Shown here one piece after another: positions 39,429 to 47,299 of a stretch of DNA of 64,000 bases. The position numbers were made by a program, and so were the translations under genes. The stretch is taken from assembly GCA_001725325.1 (NCBI GenBank), contig MEFY01000002.1, positions 1 through 64,000 of the forward strand, given 5' to 3'. The number at the start of each line of letters is the position of its first letter. The first letter of the stretch is position 1. The DNA is from Leifsonia sp. SCN 70-46. GTDB taxonomy: Bacteria; Actinomycetota; Actinomycetes; Actinomycetales; Microbacteriaceae. Under the pieces are notes generated by a model. It worked only from the letters and a program-made list of their open reading frames with translations, made no database searches and was not told the origin of the DNA.

Positions 39429-40051
39429 GCGAACGATGCTCCTGTCTTCTGTCGTACCTCGTCGATCGTGACACCGGGCGCGAGCTCGCGCAGCACGAGC
39501 CCGTCGGGCGTGACGTCGAACACCGCGAGGTCGGTGATGATCTCGTCGACGCACGCGCGGCCCGTGAGGGGGAGCGTGCACTCCTCGACGATCTTGGGGG
39601 TGCCGTCCTTGGCGACGTGGTCGGTGATGACCGTCACGTGCGGGGTGCCCGCGACGAGGTCCATCGCCCCGCCCATGCCCTTGACCATGGCGCCCGGCAC
39701 CATCCAGTTGGCGAGGTCGCCGCGGCCGGAGACCTGCAGGGCGCCGAGCACGGCGGCGTCGATGTGTCCGCCGCGGATCATGCCGAACGAGGTCGCGGAG
39801 TCGAAGAAGCTCGCGCCCGGGTTGGCCGTGACCGTCTGCTTGCCCGCGTTGATGAGGTCGGCATCCTCTTCGCCCTCGAAGGGGAACGGGCCGATGCCGA
39901 GCAGGCCGTTCTCGCTCTGCAGCGTCACGCGCACACCCTCGGGGATGTGGTTGGCCACGAGCGTAGGGATGCCGATGCCGAGGTTCACGTAGGCGCCGTC
40001 CTTGAGGCCGCGCGCGGCGATCGCCGCCATCTCGTCACGGGTCCAGGCCAT
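39425..40051 (-). CDS. 3-oxoacid CoA-transferase subunit B
   Basis: Subunit B carries the catalytic glutamate that forms the acyl-CoA thioester; it is seen in [12 protein letters not shown]. The 208-residue protein also has [12 protein letters not shown] near the start and [16 protein letters not shown]. Together with subunit A it transfers CoA from succinyl-CoA to acetoacetate or a related 3-oxoacid (3-oxoadipate is the alternative). ATG at 40051 is 1 base after the subunit A gene ends, and its end overlaps the thiolase start. Confidence 0.92.
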   Translation of the reverse strand: MAWTRDEMAAIAARGLKDGAYVNLGIGIPTLVANHIPEGVRVTLQSENGLLGIGPFPFEGEEDADLINAGKQTVTANPGASFFDSATSFGMIRGGHIDAAVLGALQVSGRGDLANWMVPGAMVKGMGGAMDLVAGTPHVTVITDHVAKDGTPKIVEECTLPLTGRACVDEIITDLAVFDVTPDGLVLRELAPGVTIDEVRQKTGASFA

Positions 40052-40052
40052 G

Positions 40053-40754
40053 TCAGTTCCCCCTCGGTCTCGTGGTGCGCTGCTCGATGTCCTTCTCGCG
40101 GCTCGTCGTGACGACGCGCTGCACGAACACCCCCGGGGTCACGACGTGGTCCGGGTCGAGGTAGCCGTCCTGCTCGAGGTGCTCGACCTCGGCGACCGTC
40201 ACCCTGCCGGCCGTCGCGGCGAGCGGGTTGAAGTTGCGCGCCGTGTGCCGGTAGACGAGGTTGCCCTCGAGGTCGCCGCGGTGCGCGTGCACGAGCGCGA
40301 CGTCGGCCACGATGCCCCGCTCGAGCAGGTACTCCTGCCCGTCGAACTCCATGGTGGGCTTGCCCTCGGCGATCGGGGTGCCGACGCCCGTCTTCGTGTA
40401 GAAGCCCGGGATGCCCGCACCGCCGGCCCGGAGGCGCTCGGCCAGGGTGCCCTGCGGGGCGAACTCGACCTCGAGCGTGCCCGCGAGGAACGCCGCGGCG
40501 AACCCCTTGTTCTCGCCCACGTACGACGAGATCACGCGCCGCACCTGCCCGTTCTCAAGCAGCACGCCGAGGCCCTTGCCGTCCACCCCCATGTTGTTGG
40601 ACACGACGACGAGGTCGCGCACGCCGATGTCGCGCACGGCGTCGATGAGGTCTGCGGGGATGCCGCTGAGGCCGAAGCCCCCGACCGCGAGGGTCATTCC
40701 GTCGGCGAGCAGGCCGTCGAGGGCCTCCCGCGCGCTGGGCCAGAGCTTCGTCAT
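40053..40754 (-). CDS. 3-oxoacid CoA-transferase subunit A
   Basis: This 233-residue subunit A has [15 protein letters not shown] (CoA-binding loop), [12 protein letters not shown] and [16 protein letters not shown]. These are closer to succinyl-CoA:acetoacetate transferases than to glutaconate types. ATG at 40754 (MTKLWPSA) is preferred; GTG two codons earlier is possible. It is the first gene of the operon A-B-thiolase-DUF1801 and is divergent from an IclR regulator. Acetoacetate/ketone-body or branched-chain degradation is the likely pathway. Confidence 0.92.
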   Translation of the reverse strand: MTKLWPSAREALDGLLADGMTLAVGGFGLSGIPADLIDAVRDIGVRDLVVVSNNMGVDGKGLGVLLENGQVRRVISSYVGENKGFAAAFLAGTLEVEFAPQGTLAERLRAGGAGIPGFYTKTGVGTPIAEGKPTMEFDGQEYLLERGIVADVALVHAHRGDLEGNLVYRHTARNFNPLAATAGRVTVAEVEHLEQDGYLDPDHVVTPGVFVQRVVTTSREKDIEQRTTRPRGN

Positions 40755-40802
40755 GGGCACAGCGTTCCACCTCCGCTCGCACGCCGCCGCACACTGAGCA
40801 GC

Positions 40803-40833
40803 ATGTGGTCGAACTGCACTATCCTGACCACAT
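40803..40833. promoter_or_regulatory. Operator-like inverted repeat before the IclR gene
   Basis: ATGTGGTC at 40803-40810 and GACCACAT at 40826-40833 are perfect complements with 15 bases between. The repeat ends one base before the preferred GTG start of the IclR gene, and 48 bases upstream of the CoA-transferase start. IclR proteins bind such repeats between divergent genes, so this is a likely shared operator. Confidence 0.65.
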
Positions 40834-40834
40834 T

Positions 40835-41605
40835 GTGGACAAGGTTCAGGGCGGCCAGGTGGTCTCGCGCATCGCGAGCATCCTGCGCGAGCTCGGCACG
40901 AGCGGGCCGGACGGCATGCGCACGAGCGAGCTCGCGACCGCCGTGGGCCTGACCCGGCCGACCGCCTACCGCCTGCTGCGCAGCCTCGCCGCCGAGGGCT
41001 TCGTCGACCTCGATCCGTCGACGTCCCGCTGGCTGCTCGGCCCCGAGCTCTTCGTCATGGGCACGATCGCCGCGGGGCGCTACGACGTCACCGCGACCGC
41101 GGCGCCCTTCGTGCAACGGCTCGCGGCGGTCACGGGCGAGAGCGCCTTCCTCTCCGTGCGCCGCGGCGACGAGACCGTGTGCCTCCTGCGCGAGGAGGGC
41201 AGCTTCCCGGTGCGGTCGTTCGTGCTCTACGAGGGGGTGCGGTTCCCGCTGGGCGTGGCATCCGCCGGCCTCGCGATCCTGTCGTTCCTGCCCGACGCCG
41301 AGGTGGAGGCGTACCTGCGCCGCTCACCCGGCCTCGTGGACGAGTGGGGGGCGAGCCACGCGGCGGAGGGCATCCGCTCGCGCGTGCTCGAGACCCGGTC
41401 GCGCGGCTTCGCCGTCAACCCCGGGCTCATCGTCGAGGGCAGCTGGGGCATGGGCGCCGCCGTGTTCGACGCGTCGAGCAGGCCCGCGTACGCGCTCAGC
41501 ATCACGGGCATCGAACCACGGTTCGCGGATGCCCGCCGCCCCGCGCTCGGACGCATGCTGCTCGACGAGGCCCACGCGCTGTCGCGCCGCCTCGGTGCCT
41601 CGTAA
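40835..41605 (+). CDS. IclR-family transcriptional regulator
   Basis: This 256-residue regulator has an N-terminal winged helix (about 7-65; SELATAVGLTRPTAYRLLRS) and the IclR effector domain (about 80-250; FLSVRRGDETVCLL, PLGVASAGLAIL, GIRSRVLETRSRGFAVN). The upstream GTG at 40805 would put the inverted repeat inside the coding region, so GTG 40835 is preferred. Divergence from the CoA-transferase operon suggests that it controls that operon in response to an acid substrate. Confidence 0.88.
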   Translation: MDKVQGGQVVSRIASILRELGTSGPDGMRTSELATAVGLTRPTAYRLLRSLAAEGFVDLDPSTSRWLLGPELFVMGTIAAGRYDVTATAAPFVQRLAAVTGESAFLSVRRGDETVCLLREEGSFPVRSFVLYEGVRFPLGVASAGLAILSFLPDAEVEAYLRRSPGLVDEWGASHAAEGIRSRVLETRSRGFAVNPGLIVEGSWGMGAAVFDASSRPAYALSITGIEPRFADARRPALGRMLLDEAHALSRRLGAS

Positions 41606-41613
41606 GGGTCGGA

Positions 41614-41718
41614 CTAGCCGCGGTACTTCGAGCCGGCCATCGCGATGACGGCGGCGACGGCCGTGATCCCGGTCACCAGGGACAGGACGCCGATGATGCT
41701 CCAGAACAGGATCTCCAT
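41614..41718 (-). CDS. Very small membrane protein
   Basis: The 34-residue frame is essentially one transmembrane helix (FWSIIGVLSLVTGITAVAAV) ending in GSKYRG. Start ATG at 41718. It is convergent with the IclR gene, 8 bases away, and divergent from the TOPRIM gene. No ribosome-binding site of note is visible. Supported only by its clean membrane-helix character, so treat with caution. Confidence 0.45.
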   Translation of the reverse strand: MEILFWSIIGVLSLVTGITAVAAVIAMAGSKYRG

Positions 41719-41794
41719 GGCATCAGGGTACCGGAGGCGGCGGGGGTCGCGCCTCCCCGGTGCGCCGGGCGCCGCAGGGGTCGAGACTGGGCAC

Positions 41795-42307
41795 ATGGTG
41801 GAGTTCGACGTCGGCCAGGGCATCCGCACCGCCGTGCTCGTCGAGGGCACGAGCGACAAGGTCGCCGTGGAGACGCTCGCCCGTGGGCGGGGCGTCGACC
41901 TCGGCCGCGTCGCCGTCGTGGCGCTCGGCGGCGTGACGAACGCCGCGAACTTCCTGGCCCTGGTCGACACGAGGATGCTCCGCGTCGCGGGCCTGTGCGA
42001 CGTCGGCGAGCGCCGCTACTTCGACCGCGTGCTCGAGACCGTGTTCGTGTGCGACCCCGACCTCGAGGGCGAGTTCATCCGCGCGCTCGGCATCGAGGGC
42101 GTCGAGGCGGTGGTCGAGGGGCTCGGGCAGCTGCACGACCTGCGCGTGTTCCAGAACCAGCCGTTCCAGCGGGAGCGCCCCGCGGAAGACCAGCTGCGCA
42201 GGTTCATGGGTACGACGAGCGGTCGCAAGGCGCTGTACGCGCGGGCCCTCGCGGAGGCGCTCGGCACTCCCCCGCCGCCGCTGGAGGCGCTGCTCGACTG
42301 GATCTGA
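41795..42307 (+). CDS. Stand-alone OLD-type TOPRIM protein
   Basis: This 170-residue protein has the TOPRIM start VLVEGTSDKVAVETLA with its conserved glutamate, then VVALGGVTNAANF and GLCDVGERRYF. The usual D-x-D of TOPRIM reads D-V-G, so the second aspartate is absent. The order matches the TOPRIM part of OLD-family nucleases but no ATPase part is present. Such single-domain forms are widely annotated as ATP-dependent endonucleases; catalytic activity is uncertain. ATG at 41795. Confidence 0.72.
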   Translation: MVEFDVGQGIRTAVLVEGTSDKVAVETLARGRGVDLGRVAVVALGGVTNAANFLALVDTRMLRVAGLCDVGERRYFDRVLETVFVCDPDLEGEFIRALGIEGVEAVVEGLGQLHDLRVFQNQPFQRERPAEDQLRRFMGTTSGRKALYARALAEALGTPPPPLEALLDWI

Positions 42308-42321
42308 GTCGTGGTTGTGCA

Positions 42322-42348
42322 CAGGTACTGTGTCAGATACAGTACCTG
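42322..42348. promoter_or_regulatory. PadR operator candidate
   Basis: CAGGTACTGT (42322-42331) and ACAGTACCTG (42339-42348) are perfect 10-base complements with a 7-base spacer, ending two bases before the PadR start codon. The position over the ribosome-binding/start region fits direct autorepression. Confidence 0.7.
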
Positions 42349-42350
42349 AC

Positions 42351-42701
42351 ATGGCACCGAACAATGACGCCTTCGCGTCAGACCTCCTGCGGGGGCACAC
42401 CGACACCATCGTGCTCGGCACCCTCCGCACGGCTGACCGCTACGGCTTCGAGATCTACAAGACGATCCGCGACGCGACGGGCGGCGAGTACGAGATCAAG
42501 GAGGCGACGCTCTACGCGACCTTCCGCCGTCTCGTTAAAGACGGCCTCGTCGAGGCGTACTGGGGCGACGAGACCCAGGGCGGACGCCGCAAGTACTACC
42601 GCATCACCGACTCCGGCCGGGCCGTGTACGTCCAGAACGTGAAGGACTGGACGGCCACGCAGGCCATCATCAACACCCTCCTGAAGGAGACAGGCGCATG
42701 A
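42351..42701 (+). CDS. PadR-family transcriptional regulator
   Basis: This 116-residue winged-helix regulator has GTDRYGFEIYK-type N-terminal helices (LGTLRTADRYGFEIYKTI), the recognition helix region KEATLYATFRRLVKDGLVEA and the wing GGRRKYYRITDSGR. A C-terminal helix mediates dimerisation. ATG at 42351, immediately after the inverted repeat. It overlaps the next gene by ATGA, so regulator and membrane protein are translationally coupled. Such pairs often respond to membrane-active compounds. Confidence 0.9.
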   Translation: MAPNNDAFASDLLRGHTDTIVLGTLRTADRYGFEIYKTIRDATGGEYEIKEATLYATFRRLVKDGLVEAYWGDETQGGRRKYYRITDSGRAVYVQNVKDWTATQAIINTLLKETGA

Positions 42702-43543
42702 CCGGCAACATCCACAGGTACCTCGACGAGGCGTTCGCCGGCATCGAGCTGAACCCCGACATCCAAGACCTCAAGGAGGAGCTGCGCGGCAGCCTCTCCG
42801 CGCGCGCCGACGAGCTCGAGGCCGGCGGTGCGGATGCCGCGACCGCGGCCTCCACGGCGGTAGCCGAGCTCGGCGACATCCGCGCGCTCATCGCGTCGCT
42901 CGACCCCGTGCCCGCCGCGCAGATCAACCGCGTGCGGCCCCGGCCGGCGTTCGTCGTCGTCGCGGTGATCCTCTCGCTGCTCGCGGCCGCGTCCGCGGCC
43001 GGCGTCGCGGTCGTCGCCGTCCACATCGTGGACATCCCGTGGTGGACCTCCCCCGTCGTGCTCGCGATCGCGGTCGGCGCGCTCGTCGACTACAGCCTGC
43101 GCCAGGAGACAAGCCAGCACTACCGCATGCCGAGCGGGCGCGCGGCCGGATACGGGCTGAGCGCCCTCGCGATGGCGCTCGGGCTCGGGTTCGGGGGCGC
43201 GTTCGTCGGGGAGATGAGCCCGGGCATCCTCGTCGCCGGGATCGTGCTCGTCGTGGCGGCCATCGCGAGCTTCACGTGGTTCGGGGTCACGCAGACCAAC
43301 CGCCTCAAGCCGTGGGTGCTCGAGCAGAACCGCGCATACGCCGCACACGACCGCTTCTCGCAGGATCCGGCCGCCGCCGCCAGGTTCGGGCTCTACACGG
43401 TCGTGATCATGGTGCTCGGCGCCGCAGCATTCATCGTGCTGAGCATCACCGTCGGGTTCGTGTGGTCGTGGCTCGCCGTCGTCGCGAGCTTCGTCGTGTT
43501 CTTCCTCGTGCTCGCCCGCATGCTGTTCGCCAGCACCAAGTAG
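42698..43543 (+). CDS. PadR-linked membrane protein
   Basis: This 281-residue protein has an N-terminal cytoplasmic domain (about 1-70, EELRGSLSARADELEAGG) of the permease-prefix/DUF1700-like type, typically found with PadR regulators. About six hydrophobic segments follow (about 88-278). The start ATG overlaps the PadR stop. Function unknown, though the arrangement suggests a sensor or export role with its regulator. A hairpin terminator follows the stop. Confidence 0.8.
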   Translation: MTGNIHRYLDEAFAGIELNPDIQDLKEELRGSLSARADELEAGGADAATAASTAVAELGDIRALIASLDPVPAAQINRVRPRPAFVVVAVILSLLAAASAAGVAVVAVHIVDIPWWTSPVVLAIAVGALVDYSLRQETSQHYRMPSGRAAGYGLSALAMALGLGFGGAFVGEMSPGILVAGIVLVVAAIASFTWFGVTQTNRLKPWVLEQNRAYAAHDRFSQDPAAAARFGLYTVVIMVLGAAAFIVLSITVGFVWSWLAVVASFVVFFLVLARMLFASTK

Positions 43544-43559
43544 CAGTTCCGATAACAAA

Positions 43560-43594
43560 GGGGTCACGCCGGTTGCGACAACCGGCGTGGCCCC
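43560..43594 (+). terminator. Terminator hairpin after the PadR operon
   Basis: GGGGTCACGCCGGTTG (43560-43575) pairs with 43579-43594 over 16 bases with one G-T wobble, around a 3-base loop. It starts 17 bases past the membrane-protein stop. No T-tract follows, as is usual in this genome. Confidence 0.75.
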
Positions 43595-43634
43595 GCTAGC
43601 GTGTCAACTCCACGCCTGTGAAAGGAGGCCGAGC

Positions 43635-43697
43635 ATGTTTATCAAGACCAAGGGAATCTCCCTCACCGCCGGCTTCGCCGGCGTCTTCACCGCCTAG
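43635..43697 (+). CDS. 20-residue ORF with a perfect Shine-Dalgarno sequence
   Basis: The frame encodes MFIKTKGISLTAGFAGVFTA. It is preceded by AAAGGAGG (43621-43628), a full match to the anti-Shine-Dalgarno sequence at ideal spacing, which is stronger than for most genes in this window. The peptide has a basic start and a weakly hydrophobic tail. After it come hairpins (CGCCACCG/CGGTGGCG, 43712-43732) and then the 83-residue gene at 43874. It may be a leader peptide controlling that gene, or a small membrane peptide. Confidence 0.55.
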   Translation: MFIKTKGISLTAGFAGVFTA

Positions 43698-43873
43698 TCG
43701 CTGACGTATCACGCCACCGGCTAACGGTGGCGGCGCTCTCGAAGCCCTCGGCCCCGTATGGGCCGACGCCCCGTCGACGACCGGTCGCATCCGACACGGT
43801 CGACCTCTCCCGCCGCTCACGAAGCGGCTTCCGGCAGCGCACGCGCGCGCCAGCAGTGAAGGAACCACCCATC

Positions 43874-44125
43874 ATGAACGCAACGTTGACGACCGCTCCC
43901 GGTCGCCACGACCACCCGCCCCAACCGTCGCTCGAGCACGCCCCGCGCCGCGTGGGCACGCTCGACCGCATCGCCCTGCACGTGGGCGTCGCCCTCATCA
44001 AGTGGGGTCGCCGACCCCGCCTGGTCGAGTCGCGCGAGCGTCGTGCGAACCGCTTCGAGCAGCGCCTCGCCCGCCTCGAGCGCGAGCGCCGCTGGGAGCG
44101 CAGCTACCGGCTCGCGGTCCGATGA
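43874..44125 (+). CDS. Small basic conserved protein
   Basis: This 83-residue protein has a helical region LDRIALHVGVALIKWGRRPR followed by a strongly basic, Glu/Arg-rich helix (RRANRFEQRLARLERERRWE). It has no cysteines or signal. It resembles small conserved hypothetical proteins seen in actinobacteria. ATG at 43874 follows GAAGGAACC. The 176-base space from the 20-residue frame is probably a structured leader. Function unknown; nucleic-acid binding is possible from charge alone. Confidence 0.6.
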   Translation: MNATLTTAPGRHDHPPQPSLEHAPRRVGTLDRIALHVGVALIKWGRRPRLVESRERRANRFEQRLARLERERRWERSYRLAVR

Positions 44126-44165
44126 CCGCGGCCGCTGGGGCCGTCACCGAGAACCGGTGGCGGCC

Positions 44166-44618
44166 TCAGTCCGGGTCGACCGGGTGATGGCTCGTGATCG
44201 ACAGCCGGTTGAAGGCGTTGATCGAGATGCCGATCCACCGCACCGCCGCGACCTGCGCGTCTGAGAGCTCGGGATGGTCGACGTCGGCCGCGCGACGCCC
44301 GGACGTGACATCCGCGATGAGCGTGATCTCCTCGGTTATCGCGAGGGCCGCGCACTCCGCCTCCGTGAAGTAGTCGGTGTCGCGCCAGCTCGAGAGCACC
44401 GCGAGCCGGTCGGTGGTCTCGCCCTTCGCGAGCGCGTCGCGCGTGTGGACCCTCAGACAGTACGCACAGCCGTTGATCTGGGATGCCCGCAGCTTGACGA
44501 GCTCGATGAGCAGGGGCTGGAGGCCCGACGCGAGGGCCGCCTCGTCGGCCTGCTTCGCCACACCCTTGAGGGCCGAGTACGCGTCGGGGAACGCCTTGTC
44601 GAGGAAGATCGTGCGCAT
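44166..44618 (-). CDS. Carboxymuconolactone decarboxylase-family (AhpD-like) protein
   Basis: This 150-residue protein has the AhpD-type motif INGCAYCLRVHTRDAL (about 48-63), with both redox cysteines (CAYC) and the histidine, and the WRDTDYFTEAECAAL helix. Members act as alkylhydroperoxidases or unspecified peroxide-related enzymes. ATG at 44618. It shares a bidirectional hairpin at 44635-44663 with the next gene upstream. Confidence 0.88.
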   Translation of the reverse strand: MRTIFLDKAFPDAYSALKGVAKQADEAALASGLQPLLIELVKLRASQINGCAYCLRVHTRDALAKGETTDRLAVLSSWRDTDYFTEAECAALAITEEITLIADVTSGRRAADVDHPELSDAQVAAVRWIGISINAFNRLSITSHHPVDPD

Positions 44619-44634
44619 CTCCTCAGGCTAGGCG

Positions 44635-44663
44635 AAAGGCCGCCGCCCGCGGGCGACGGCCTT
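44635..44663 (-). terminator. Hairpin between HesB-like and AhpD-like genes
   Basis: AAAGGCCGCCGCCCGC and GGGCGACGGCCTT form a long stem with one mismatch. In the direction of the HesB-like gene it follows the stop by 13 bases and ends in TTTCG, fitting a terminator for that gene. Confidence 0.7.
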
Positions 44664-44676
44664 CCGGAAGATCGTG

Positions 44677-44961
44677 CTACGCGACCTGCGGCACGAGCGC
44701 GAAGGTCACCGAGCCGTCGGTCATCTGCGCGTCGAGCGTCTTGTCGTCGAGCACCGCCGAGGCGGCCGGCTCGAGGAACACCTTGGCGCCGTCGGACTCC
44801 ACGGTGGAGTCGCCCGGCTCCGGTCGCGCGACGACCGAGACCGCGAAGCCCGGGTTGTCATCGGAACCCTGGCCGATGCGCAGGCCTCCGCCCGCGACAT
44901 CCGGGGTTCCGTCGATGATCGCCTTGACGGCGGTCGTGGCTGATTCCGTGAGGGTGAGCAT
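44677..44961 (-). CDS. HesB/IscA-like protein without cysteines
   Basis: This 94-residue protein follows the A-type iron-sulfur carrier fold (MLTLTESATTAVKAIIDG, then GGLRIGQGSDD and KVFLEPAASAVLDDKTLDA), but none of the three cluster-ligand cysteines is present. It therefore cannot bind a cluster in the usual way. Such forms are common in actinobacteria and have an unknown role. ATG at 44961 follows AAAGGAAAAG. It is transcribed apart from any isc/suf genes. Confidence 0.8.
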   Translation of the reverse strand: MLTLTESATTAVKAIIDGTPDVAGGGLRIGQGSDDNPGFAVSVVARPEPGDSTVESDGAKVFLEPAASAVLDDKTLDAQMTDGSVTFALVPQVA

Positions 44962-45108
44962 GATGCTTTTCCTTTCCTTTTTCAGCTGTCGTACTTCCAC
45001 GCTTGCAAAGGCTCCGCCGGGGTACAACCCGCGCGACCGCATACGGAGGGGATTCACACGAACGCCGTCCATCGCGTCATAGTGGAGCATTCCTGCAGTC
45101 TCTTGGGT

Positions 45109-45300
45109 ATGGACGGCAGACTCTTCACCACCCCCGACCGCATCCTCGCGGCCGCGGCGAGCTTCACCGCCGAGGGCTACGAGCAGACCTTCGAGGCGCT
45201 GCTGCCCGACCCCGTGCCGTGGCCCACGCGCGGCGAGCGCCCCCTGCGTCCGATGCGGTCGGCATGCCGGCCCCTCGACGCAACGGCCGCGACCGCCTAG
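45109..45300 (+). CDS. Small hypothetical protein
   Basis: This 63-residue frame begins MDGRLFTTPDRILAAAASFT and has a plausible helix near the start, then a Pro/Arg-rich tail. No domain is recognised, and no strong ribosome-binding site precedes ATG 45109; GTG at 45082 is an alternative. Its last 4 bases overlap the end of the convergent VOC gene. It may be spurious. Confidence 0.4.
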   Translation: MDGRLFTTPDRILAAAASFTAEGYEQTFEALLPDPVPWPTRGERPLRPMRSACRPLDATAATA

Positions 45301-45650
45301 GCCTGCACCACGCAGAACCGGTTGCCCTCAGGGTCGGCCATGATCACGTAGTCGGCGTCGGCGGGCCGCTTGTCCCACACGACCCCCGTCGCGCCGAGCC
45401 CCGTCAGGCGCGCGACCTCGGCCGCCTGGTCGTCTGCGTACAGGTCGAGGTGGATGCGCGGGGGAAGCTCGTACCGCGACGGCACCTGGTCCAGGCTCAC
45501 GTTCGGGCCCGAACCGCTGCGCGGCCGCAGCAGCACGAAGTCGGCATCCTCGTCATGCTCGCGCGGAACGTAGTCGAGCGCCGCGGACCAGAACCGCTCC
45601 TGCAGCGCGAGGTCGGTGACCCGGATGACGACGGAGCCGACGGTGATCAT
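45297..45650 (-). CDS. VOC-family protein
   Basis: This 117-residue single-domain protein of the glyoxalase/bleomycin-resistance superfamily has the two beta-alpha-beta-beta-beta modules: VGSVVIRVTDLALQERFW at the start, PRIHLDLYADDQAAEVARL in the middle, and a final YVIMADPEGNRFCVVQA. The function within this large superfamily cannot be fixed. ATG at 45650. Confidence 0.85.
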   Translation of the reverse strand: MITVGSVVIRVTDLALQERFWSAALDYVPREHDEDADFVLLRPRSGSGPNVSLDQVPSRYELPPRIHLDLYADDQAAEVARLTGLGATGVVWDKRPADADYVIMADPEGNRFCVVQA

Positions 45651-45665
45651 GGTTCGACGTTACGC

Positions 45666-46112
45666 CTACTGGTAGATGCTGAGGGGGGCTCCCGCTGAGT
45701 CGCAGGCAGCCGCGAGAGCCGACCTCGACTGACCCAGCGCAGACGCATCACCGGTGGCGGGTTCCGAGTCTGTTGCGAGAGCAGCGATCGCCGACCTCAG
45801 ATTCTCTACTTCGGCGCGAAGCGTCGCATCGGGGTGGAGGATGCCCAGGAGTGGGAATCCCTCGGCGATGCTCGTGGCCATGTAGTTGAACGACGGGCGG
45901 TCGAGGCTGCCGTCCGCGTAGCCGCTCGCGATGGCGTAGACGGTCATGAGCTCGATCGACAGCGAATGGCACATGCCGACGTCGCCCTCTTCCGACGATG
46001 CCACGGGCGCGCTGGCGACGGGGGTCGACTCCGGCGGCGCCGCCGGGCTGGAACACGCGGTCAGGGCGACGAGGAGAGCGGCGCCGACGACGGCCAGGTC
46101 TCGGTGGCGCAT
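45666..46112 (-). CDS. Lipoprotein linked to the GTPase
   Basis: This 148-residue protein has a lipoprotein signal (lipobox LTAC, residue about 20), a Ser/Pro/Ala linker and a C-terminal helical domain with three cysteines in all. No family is recognised. Its ATG overlaps the GTPase stop by one base (TGATG), so the two are coupled and may act together at the membrane. Confidence 0.7.
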   Translation of the reverse strand: MRHRDLAVVGAALLVALTACSSPAAPPESTPVASAPVASSEEGDVGMCHSLSIELMTVYAIASGYADGSLDRPSFNYMATSIAEGFPLLGILHPDATLRAEVENLRSAIAALATDSEPATGDASALGQSRSALAAACDSAGAPLSIYQ

Positions 46113-47239
46113 CACTCTGCGCTCGGCTTCTTCTTGAGCCACTTCGTGAGCTCGGAGAGGAACAGCTCCTGCACCGCCTTGGCGTCGACGAGGCCGTCCA
46201 TGCCCTTGAGCTTGCCCTGGCTGAGCTGCGCGCACACCGTCGCCCACGCGTAGCCCATGGCCGCCGTGAACGCGCCGGCCGTCGCCGCGCTGATCGCACC
46301 GCCCACGAGGCTCCCCGCGCCCGGCACGAGCTTGAGCAGCCCGATGACCGTGCCCCGGCCGGCGGCGGTCGCCACCGCGGTCGCGACCGTGGCGGCGACG
46401 GAGGCTGTCTCGAGCTTGACGCCGTAGATCGCCGCGATCTTGCCCATGAGACCCAGCTGCACCGGCACGATGAGCCCCGCGTCCGCGACGGGGATGGGCA
46501 CGGCGCCGATGCCGGCGGCCGCGGCGGAGGCTAGGCCGATGGCGGTCGCCGCCTCTTTCCTCTTCCGCTCCAGATCGACCTTCTGGGCTGCGGCGAGGGC
46601 GCTCGCGACGCCGTCCGGAGCAGCGCGAAAGGTGGCATCCAGAAGCTCCTGCAGGCCGTGCTGCTCCTGGCCCCACGAGTCGCCCGACGCCATCACCGGG
46701 ATGGGCCGGCCGCCCTCGATCGGCAGCCCGAGGCTCGCGATGTGGTCGGCGAGCGCGACGGCATCCGGGTGCATCTCGCCGTTGCGCGTCGCGACCTGCG
46801 TGAGCACGACGACGACCGGGAGCCCCAGGTCGTGGAGGCTGCGGATGAAGTCGGCCTCGGTCTCCTCGAACCGGCGGTCCGACGCCCGCACGCAGTACCA
46901 CGCGACGTGGATCTGCTCCGACTCGGGCTTCTTGCGCGTCTTGGTGATGTAGTCGCTCATCTCGTGGATGAGCTTCTTCGTGTCTTTGCCGATCTCGAGG
47001 CCCTGCGTGTCGAGGAGGCCGAAGAACGCGGACTGGTGGAGGTAGAGGTGGAAGTCGGTGGTCACGGGCTGCCCGATGCCCGTGGGCGCGACATCCTCGC
47101 CGAAGAAGGCGTTGATGAGCGTGGATTTGCCGACCCCTGTCTTGCCGAAGATCGCGAGGTTGAAGCGGCCGATCTTCTCCGCCTGCTCCTGGTACTTGGC
47201 GCGGAACTGCTCCTCTGCCGACGGGGGGACGAGCGTCAT
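46112..47239 (-). CDS. YcjF/DUF697-type GTPase
   Basis: This 375-residue protein has a G1 loop GKTGVGKST (about 32-40), the G2 threonine region and G3 DTQG. The G4 motif reads TQVA, differing from N/TKxD, so guanine specificity is not assured. A C-terminal region (about 225-345) with Ala/Gly-rich hydrophobic helices (IGLASAAAAGIGAVPIPVADA, VPGAGSLVGGAISAATAG) resembles DUF697 and should contact the membrane. Resembles mobile GTPases of the YjiA/Era-like IRG-type group; role unknown. ATG at 47239, last core gene before the island. Confidence 0.8.
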   Translation of the reverse strand: MTLVPPSAEEQFRAKYQEQAEKIGRFNLAIFGKTGVGKSTLINAFFGEDVAPTGIGQPVTTDFHLYLHQSAFFGLLDTQGLEIGKDTKKLIHEMSDYITKTRKKPESEQIHVAWYCVRASDRRFEETEADFIRSLHDLGLPVVVVLTQVATRNGEMHPDAVALADHIASLGLPIEGGRPIPVMASGDSWGQEQHGLQELLDATFRAAPDGVASALAAAQKVDLERKRKEAATAIGLASAAAAGIGAVPIPVADAGLIVPVQLGLMGKIAAIYGVKLETASVAATVATAVATAAGRGTVIGLLKLVPGAGSLVGGAISAATAGAFTAAMGYAWATVCAQLSQGKLKGMDGLVDAKAVQELFLSELTKWLKKKPSAE

Positions 47240-47299
47240 GATGCCTCCTGGGGCGGTCGGGGCTGCACCGTCAAACCTAGTGCGGCGAGGTGTCAGCGC

